From: Apiospora phragmitis
Lineage: Eukaryota; Ascomycota; Sordariomycetes; Amphisphaeriales; Apiosporaceae
Length of the DNA: 64,000 nt
Assembly: GCA_038363925.1 (NCBI GenBank)
Contig: JAQQWL010000011.1
Location: 7,998,001-8,062,000 of the forward strand
Direction of reading: 5' to 3'
This document shows positions 57,095 through 64,000 of the stretch, one piece after another. Position 1 is the first letter of the stretch. Each line of letters begins with the position of its first letter. The position numbers and the translations under genes are program-made. The notes under the pieces are model-generated. The model did not search any database, was not told the origin of the DNA, and was given only the letters and a program-made list of their open reading frames with translations.

Positions 57095-57116
57095 GCTCTC
57101 TCTCTCGAGAGAGAGC
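57095..57116. repeat. Perfect 22-bp palindrome
   Basis: GCTCTCTCTCTC followed directly by its own complement, centred on CTCGAG, with no loop. It is intergenic and of unknown role. Confidence 0.9.
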
Positions 57117-57751
57117 CTCCGAGAAGGCGGCATCGGGATTCGTAAGCGGCCTGCGTCGGGAACAACTTGCGCCGTGATCCTGCATGACCGGGGCTGGCTA
57201 TGCGTGGGCAACAATATTGACCATCAACTAAGCAAGCATCACAGGATAGGGAGCGCAGGGAAAGGGGGTCAGCTCGGTCGTTGATAGTAGTGGTGGTGTG
57301 GTGGTGGGACACAAGAAGCAGCAGCCAAGCCCCCCTAAGCTAAAAACCAAACCAAACCAAACCGATAGCCTCAACAGAAAACCTGGGGAGCGACTCACGG
57401 ATGTTGCCATGCTTTCTGGGCGCGTTATTTTTGGATAGGTGCGCGTGGCCTATCTCCTATGGCCTACCTACTTGCATGCATACCATAGCATACAGCAGCA
57501 GAAACCCCCGTAACCCGTAAGTATCTCCTTTGTATCGAACTTACGTTATCTTGGTGGACTTGGATGTGCGTGTGCGTTATCTTCGACATTAACGTCTTCT
57601 TGATTAGGAAGGCAGAAAGGAGAAAGAAACACCCGTTGTTTAGTTCTGCGGTATTTCTTTGGATGCCACGTCCGTGTTTTGTCCCGTTATCTACTGACAC
57701 GCCGCCGTCTTGGCTTGGGCGGTCGCTCAAAGTGGCGGTTTCGAAACAGAG

Positions 57752-57760
57752 ACACACACA

Positions 57761-57795
<35 letters not shown>

Positions 57796-57817
57796 TGAGT
57801 GAGTGTGTGTGTGTGTG
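57752..57817 (+). repeat. Composite microsatellite (AC)n-(GA)n-(GT)n
   Basis: About 13 AC units (57752-57778), then about 8 GA units, then about 10 GT-type units with TGAG interruptions. The AC and GT arms are complementary, so one strand can fold with the GA run as loop. Confidence 0.9.
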
Positions 57818-60360
57818 GCATTCTCCGTCACCGGCAAAAAGAAATGGCTCACACCACAACTTCCTTTCCCTTGCTGCAGGCATGTGAAGTGCTACGTCTC
57901 TCTCTGTGTGTATGTGCACGCGTTTCCAGGATTGGTGTGCTCGAGTAAGTTCTCGTTCGAGAATCTCCTTAATCTGCATATCCATCTCCGTGAAGTCCGA
58001 ACCTAGGCGCATGACGATGGACGTCCTCATGACGGGGAACGTCGGCGGAGAAGCAGGACCTTGGGATGGAAGCTGCAGTGCTCAGCCTCCTTCTATCTCA
58101 GTTGCGGTGCCGATCGGATTCATCTTGATGGGCAGGCAGGCAGAGTGTACGACCCCCGACCATCATAAGGATGGAGTGAAGAGTATGTTACAGAGCTATG
58201 TTACAGACGGAGAAGGCTCTCTTCTCCGTTCGAAAGATGGCAGCAATTTATGGGATTGTCCCATCGTTCAACAATACCAATACGGCCCCGAGCTATGCGT
58301 AGGTTGGTCCACCACGAGCAAGACTGATGAACCGACGGGAGATTGCGGGTTCAGGAACGACTGTCACTCTATCCGCCGTCGCATCCCCTGAGAAGCTCAA
58401 TAGACTCGCGATCCAGAACACACCATAGTACAGAGAAACCCCTTTTGAGAAGGCTTGGCAATCCGCACCACTACACGATAGTGATGTAACGATAGACTCA
58501 GTTACAACATTGGTTAATACCAGAAGCACAACCGAGATCAACGGCACATATGCACGTCAGGAGTCTGATATTTACGGGTGAATTGAAAAAAGGGTTCATC
58601 GACAAGCTCTGGACCCATCTTTTCGTCCCGACCCTCTCATCCTGTTTTCTTTCCCTTCTAGAAAATGCGGAGAAGGTTTCGGATAGGAAGTTTGTTTCTT
58701 CCACTGTCTGCCGGTTGGTCGCATCGACTCCCTCATATTGACCACACGATGTCACAGGCGGGGCAGAGTTTCTTGCGATGAAGTCAAAAACTCGCTGGGG
58801 ACAGACAAGGTGTGCCGCCAATCAGGCGGGCAGTAGGAACGCTCCATGCCTGAGACGGACTTCCAATTGGATCTGGTTGCCTTTCTGGCAAATTCAAAGA
58901 ACAGGGGACATCCATTCTCCTCTTCTTCTTTTTCTTCACCCAGGGTGAGGAGAAATGGTCTGATGGCTATTCACGGCTGATATCAATCCCCGCTGCATAT
59001 CAACACCATTGCACAACACGAACGTACCCTGTTACATACCGCAGCGCATAGTTAAGTGTTGGCATTTGAAACCCCAAATTCTTGGAAGAATCATGATCAG
59101 GGGGTCCTGGATTGCATAAAAGCAATAGAGTGTCATGATGCACAAGCCTTGTTTCTTCACCATCGTGTGTGCCACGGGGTGCGCTCCGGACCAATCCACC
59201 AACAGGCGACGAGCAGACGAGAATAGGCTCAGAACCGAGCACCGCTCAGAAGATGGGGAGAGTTCGTCTGAGAGTTGTGCGCATAGGTAGACCGCCAAGC
59301 TTCGCTCCGTCATAAGATATTCAGAACGATATATCAAAGAGCCAGCTCGAAAGGCCTTGGTTCCTGAATGACTCGAGTCGCACAGTAGAAAAGAAGTCAC
59401 AGAAGGAATCCTTGCGATGATATCGAGCATTGCTATGCGCCTGGCTGAACGTAAGCATAGGCATTCAAGTTGGTACTAGTTCGGTATGCCCTTGAGCAAT
59501 AGTGCGATAGCGGCAGACACCCTCGCCGCCTTCACATGACAGTGGATCACCGCCTCAGCGTGACAATGAGAAAAACAGGTCATGGTGATATCATTGACCA
59601 CGGGAAGACAAGGCAAGATCTGCCACTTAAGGCGTGCCTATGGCCACACCATGGTAACGCTATCAGGGGGCGGGCGGCAATCTTTGGTGTGAAAGCTACC
59701 CCCGTTGATGGCCAACTTTTGTTTTGCCTCGATGGCATGAGCGCACCAAGATTCTGCAATACACATTCTATCCTTCTAGCGGCTTGATTGCCGCCGCGCT
59801 CGACGCTCGCACCGCAACGAAGAAAGAAAAGCACTTAGGCGATCCTAGGGGATGCCCGTAGCCTCAAGCAGCATTGGAAATATCAAGTAAGTACCGTTCC
59901 ATATGCGACTCCGTACATGTACTTTGGGCGACATTCCCACGACTTCCACCACACAGCACGTTGCAGCGGTGCAAACCTTATGTTGTATCACGCACGTGGT
60001 TCGCGTGCAGTCTGTGATCTCAAACTCTGGGAGAAAGCGGCCATCTTGATCATCGCCCCTCCACGGATGGGATGGTTGGGATGGATGGGCCGACCCCTAG
60101 TCGTAGAAGCTAGATTCTAGCCGTAGAAGGTCTCGATAGCAAGCAAGCTGGAGACGACCGCATCACATCTTGGAGGCGTATCTACCCAAAACCCGCAGAT
60201 TGCCCCCGGCCGGGTTCCCTATGATGACGGAACCGATCGACCGCGCGGAGCAACACCCACACCACCACCACCACTCGCAGGAACAGCGGCGCCGCTCATG
60301 ACTCGGCCGCTGGGATTTCCACGCGGCCCGGCCACCACCAAGAAGGATGGATTCGCGCTA

Positions 60361-60453
60361 GAAGGCTTCCAGAAGGTTTCTAGTTCTGGTCTAGAGAACA
60401 TTAGCTTGCTTAGTCAATGATTTGGAAGCTTTGGAAGCTTTGTGGAAGCTTCC
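60361..60453 (+). repeat. Clustered GAAGCTT / TTCnnGAA repeats
   Basis: TTC 60367-60369 and GAA 60372-60374 are in heat-shock-element spacing, followed by near-matches. TTGGAAGCT then occurs at 60422 and 60431 with a related copy near 60443, ending in the palindrome GGAAGCTTCC (60444-60453). No gene starts nearby. Confidence 0.6.
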
Positions 60454-60715
60454 GATAATCGATCGGCGGCGCAGAAGTGGCGGCCAGTCATCGATCATCA
60501 TCGCGGGTCCTCTACTACTAGATCCTCTAGAAGAAGAAGAAGAAAAAGAAGCAGAATGACAGCTATGTGACAGAAGATGCTCTCCTAGCGGCGGAGGGGG
60601 CGACGCGTAGCGCACGCGAACCCCACCGACGGTGTTCTTGCTAGTTCCGGGGCACCTCAGGTGGCTTGCAAAAGGATGTGCCGGATAGTGCAGACTGGGT
60701 AACGTTGGTTACTGC

Positions 60716-60730
60716 ATTATTATTATTATT
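60716..60730 (+). repeat. (ATT)5 microsatellite
   Basis: Five ATT units in intergenic DNA. Confidence 0.8.
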
Positions 60731-63700
60731 TGGGCAAGGCGGTGTTCTTGAAAGCAAAGCTGGTTGCTGTACCGGCCGAGTCGGTGGGTAGATACGGGGG
60801 AATGTCCACCTTTGATGGTGGCTCGAGGAAACCGAAGATCATGCATCCCCCCCAATGCCGTGTTGTCGTACACCCCGGTCTGATCATAGACAACGGCACC
60901 AGGCAAAGCCGAAGGGAGAAAGGGGGCCATCCATCGCCGTCAACAAACAGGTAACGCGAGGAGTGCTGGATAGAACATGACCGTCACGGGGTACAGTAAG
61001 CCCTGTTCGTTTTTTAAGGTTTGGCGATGCGTCACTGTGCGTCTCTACCCTCGTTGCGTTAGACCAGCGTGGCACGGTACGACACATGCTGACATGTTTC
61101 CTCACAGATAAGCTCTTGACTCTCGATGCTCGTCAGGGGGCAGAGGGGAACCGGCCTTGCGGAGCGGTAGGAGAGGACTCAGGAGGCAGGGTTCTTTCTG
61201 ATATCCCTGCTCCTTCCCATCGATCCCCTGTCCGGAATCAACAGGGCCTACTTGACTAATTTCCCTTCCCTTGTATTGGGCGCAACCGCAACGCAGTGCG
61301 TAATCCCGGACAGGGGTACGGTATTGCCCTCTTAGGACATCAGATGCGGGACCGTGCCGAATACGTATATCGATCTGCCCGCCGCACGTGGCTGATATGC
61401 TGCCGTGATGCCATCTCGTCGTGATTTGTACGTTATGAGAATCTGCAGCAACTGTATTTGAGTTCATCACTTCAGGTTTGAACTTGCCTCTCGGTTGCAA
61501 GTTGATTAAAAAATCCCCGCTGTCGATTGCCAGGCTCTATGCTGCATCACGAGGTAGGTTCATATGCTGCTGTGAGCGATGGCGTGGTCACAGTGGCGCC
61601 AGCGTTTCCTAATGTCATGATCATGTGCTATTGAAGAGGTAATTCAGAATCAGAAACAGGGCATAGCTGGTCCCGCAACGTATGGGCGACGCCGCGACAG
61701 TGGGAGAGCGCCGTTCATGCCGCTTTCTTTTTTTGACGTTGTGGTTGGACACCGGTGTTCGTTTTCCTGCATTATCGTTGGCTTGAACTTTCTTTTCGAG
61801 GGGAGACGCAAATAGCAACTGGGGTGGTTCAGCCCATTCTATGGCGCATTGCTGTCAGACAGCTCAAACATCAAGTAGATGAATGATATCGATTCCGCGG
61901 TGTCTTATGCTCAGGCTTGGACATGCTAGGGCACTCGTGGGCTTCCTCAAACAGGAAGGTAGTAAAAGAAGCATATCTTGCTTTGGTTACCCGGCCTCCG
62001 AGTCCCTAGGCCCCCAGGGAGAATCAATCTTCCACCAAGGCAGGGGGAGGAGAGGCTCGAGATGAGCTCGAACCTTGAGGGCCGGAGACAGTTCCGACTA
62101 CATAATCGAATGCCATACAGGGGGCCTCTCTCGTAGGAGAAGCTTTTGTACAAACTAATGGCAAGTTGCCATAGCTCATAAGGACGATATGTGTGTTGAG
62201 GGATGGGCAATCTGTACACACATAATTGTAGTATGTGCTGTAGGGAGTATCGTAGCAAGCATCATAGGTGAGAACATGAACTCATTCCATGATGACGAGA
62301 AAACAAGATGGTGATTTACATACTCTTTACCCATGTCACAACCTACCTACAATACAAGGAATTCCATATGAGCGTCGGAGAGAAGACCGACAGCTCATCG
62401 GAGCAATCCCGAACGCTTCCATGTCGCCGCGCCAGTGGCAGCAACGAGTCTACCTCTAAAGGGGGATGGCGTTCATTGTGGCTTGCGTGACAAGCCCCGT
62501 CTCGCGCCAGCGACTGGGAAGCTCACATCCGTACCATTTCGAGCCCGTCGCCGACGAAGCAGAAGCAAAAAGCGGTCCCGTCTCCCCGCGTCTACCAAGT
62601 ATTTGTGGGTGTGCTTTCTGTTTCTTGGCCACGTACATACCCCGTGCAATACGGGAAAGGGAGGCTGATGTTTTTTCAGGGGATCCCAAGCGCCGTGGTG
62701 CCAACTGAGGATCGAGACCCCTGGGCCCTGCGTATTTGTATGTGCATGAGAACTCGCCTAATGTAACCATGGGCGACTGAATAGCCCAATGCGGGAATTC
62801 CGACAGTGCGAAAACTCCGTAGGTCCGTACAAATATGGCACTTGGTGCGGGGCAGATTCAAATCCACGTCGACGGAGAGTCTTATTGGGCTTCCATTGCA
62901 TCGAACTCGACTGTTGATTGCAGGTGTGGTGTGGTGTTAGGCTCGAGAGCTGCAGTCAAGCCCGGCTCCGATAACTGGCCCCCCCCTTCTCCCAATTCCA
63001 TCCAAGCCACGTGCGGGAGCACACACAGGCTGGCTTCGTTCGAAGAAGGAGGGGGTGCGGGATTTCTTCTCGAACGCGGGGAAATGCTTCTCAAGCGAGC
63101 GCGGCGTAAACTCTGTCGAAAAGAATCTGGCAGAAAAGGGAAGACGGCATCGAAGCAGATTGTCAATCGTGCCGCTGCCCCTCGCTCGCTAGCTCTCTTA
63201 GTCGTAGCACGGTAGCAGCCAGGTAGGATGACGTGCGAGGCGTAAGAGGTCGAGGGATGGTGCGTGGACATCACGACACAAGGCCAGCGAGGTCAGCGAG
63301 TTTAGAGTTCAGCCAAGGGCATAGCACCCCGTTTCAAAACCACATGCCCTCACCCTCCTGCGTCTATCTTCAGATGGACCGACGGCGCATTGACAAGAGG
63401 GAGGGGTGGGGGTGCGCTCACAAGTCGGTACGCAGCCGTTGCGCCGCTGATCCTGGTTAGCGCTGCAGCCTGCAAGCCTGCAGTGCTTTCAGTGGCAGCT
63501 CGCCTAGCTGTTAGGCTAGGTTAGTGCTGTCGTACAGTAGTAGCCAGGTGCTTATCCACAAACGTCTTTCTCTCTCTCTCTCTTTTTCTCTTCTTCTGGA
63601 CCTCTGTACGATTGCAATTGATTCTCGATCTCATGCGCCATTCGTCGGGATGGTCTTCCGTTAGCTTCAGGCTCTCGGTCTTTCTCCTCGCAGTCCATGA

Positions 63701-63941
63701 TACTAGTTTCTCGGTTTCAATGTGTTTGTTTGTCCCCCTAGTTTTATAGCTTGTAAAGTAGTCGTAGATGGAGAGGTACTGTAGTCTGTAGGTGGGGGAG
63801 CTTCCTAAGCTTTGGGTAGGTAGCCTTGGACGGCCGGAATACCTCCGTGATTTCGGAGCTCAATCTATCTCTCGTGCGAGAATCGACAGTCGGTCGTCTC
63901 ATTGAGGGAGAGCAAGGGGGTTCGCGGCCGGATACACCGCC

Positions 63942-63969
63942 TTGCAGGGCTTTGCAGGGCTTTGCAGGG
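63942..63969 (+). repeat. TTGCAGGGCT tandem repeat, nearly 3 copies
   Basis: The unit TTGCAGGGCT recurs in direct tandem at 10-bp spacing (63942, 63952, 63962, the last incomplete) close to the window edge. Confidence 0.85.
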
Positions 63970-64000
63970 CAGGGGCGTTTCTAGTCAGCGGGGGCCGTGT

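Larger units (their letters stand above)
55994..64000. other. Gene-free right end with simple repeats
   Basis: No protein family or RNA gene recognised over 8 kb. The longest open frames (about 185 codons at 57464-58030 minus, driven by a microsatellite; 161 at 57906-58391 plus) are unconvincing. It contains a composite microsatellite, a 22-bp palindrome, purine-rich repeats near 60.4 kb and a 10-bp tandem repeat at the end. The CT-rich stretch near 63560-63600 may be part of the leader of a gene beyond the window. Confidence 0.45.

Noticed and set aside
62030..62120. Minus-strand GGTTCGAGCTC resembling a tRNA B box
   Set aside because: No A box or acceptor stem at the right distance.
1..64000. 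CRISPR array, insertion sequence, operons
   Set aside because: Spliced genes and fungal families show a eukaryotic chromosome; no array of spaced direct repeats is present.

Overview
The window is nuclear DNA of a filamentous ascomycete (Pezizomycotina, most likely Sordariomycetes; the class is inference from the look of the proteins). The evidence is short introns (44-226 nt, GT...AG, most with a CTAAC/CTAAT-like branch site), long pyrimidine-rich leaders, an Hsp30 close to the Neurospora type, fungal Stt4 and Flc/TRP-like proteins, and a dispersed 5S rRNA fragment. Gene density is low, about 13 gene loci in 64 kb.

Layout, left to right: a small GPI-anchored cysteine-rich secreted protein (+, 1.2-1.9 kb); an acidic hypothetical protein (+, 2.7-3.65 kb); a small heat-shock protein Hsp30 with a clear heat-shock promoter (-, 4.7-5.6 kb); an RRM+YTH m6A-reader-type protein with four exons (-, 7.2-9.2 kb); about 9.7 kb without recognisable genes, containing a 63-nt hairpin; then a housekeeping block. 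That block holds proteasome beta-6 PRE7 (-) divergent from the six-exon PI 4-kinase STT4 (+), a 5S rRNA fragment, an ankyrin protein (-), a CDF-type cation transporter of probable manganese type (-), and GAR transformylase ADE8 with a 9-nt micro-exon (-). About 6 kb of gene-empty DNA follows. Next come a large low-complexity conserved fungal protein (+), lumazine synthase RIB4 (-) divergent from a MutL/MLH2-like mismatch-repair protein (+), a TRP/Flc-like membrane protein (+) and a wrecked NAD-dependent epimerase (+). The last 8 kb has no recognisable gene, only simple repeats and palindromes.

The genes are unlinked housekeeping functions: purine and riboflavin synthesis, phosphoinositide signalling, protein turnover, metal transport, RNA reading and stress response. 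I see no biosynthetic cluster, no defence island and no intact transposon. The most striking feature is how often coding frames break by exactly one base, usually in a short homopolymer: at about 3350, 5371-5376, 27728-27745, 40896, 41749, 43440, 52840, 53492 and 55700. In most cases one base restores a complete protein of sensible length. RIB4, needed for riboflavin synthesis, is among them, so uncorrected sequencing error is the first explanation. Two cases look different: an in-frame TAG in the MutL gene, and the epimerase, which carries several independent lesions.
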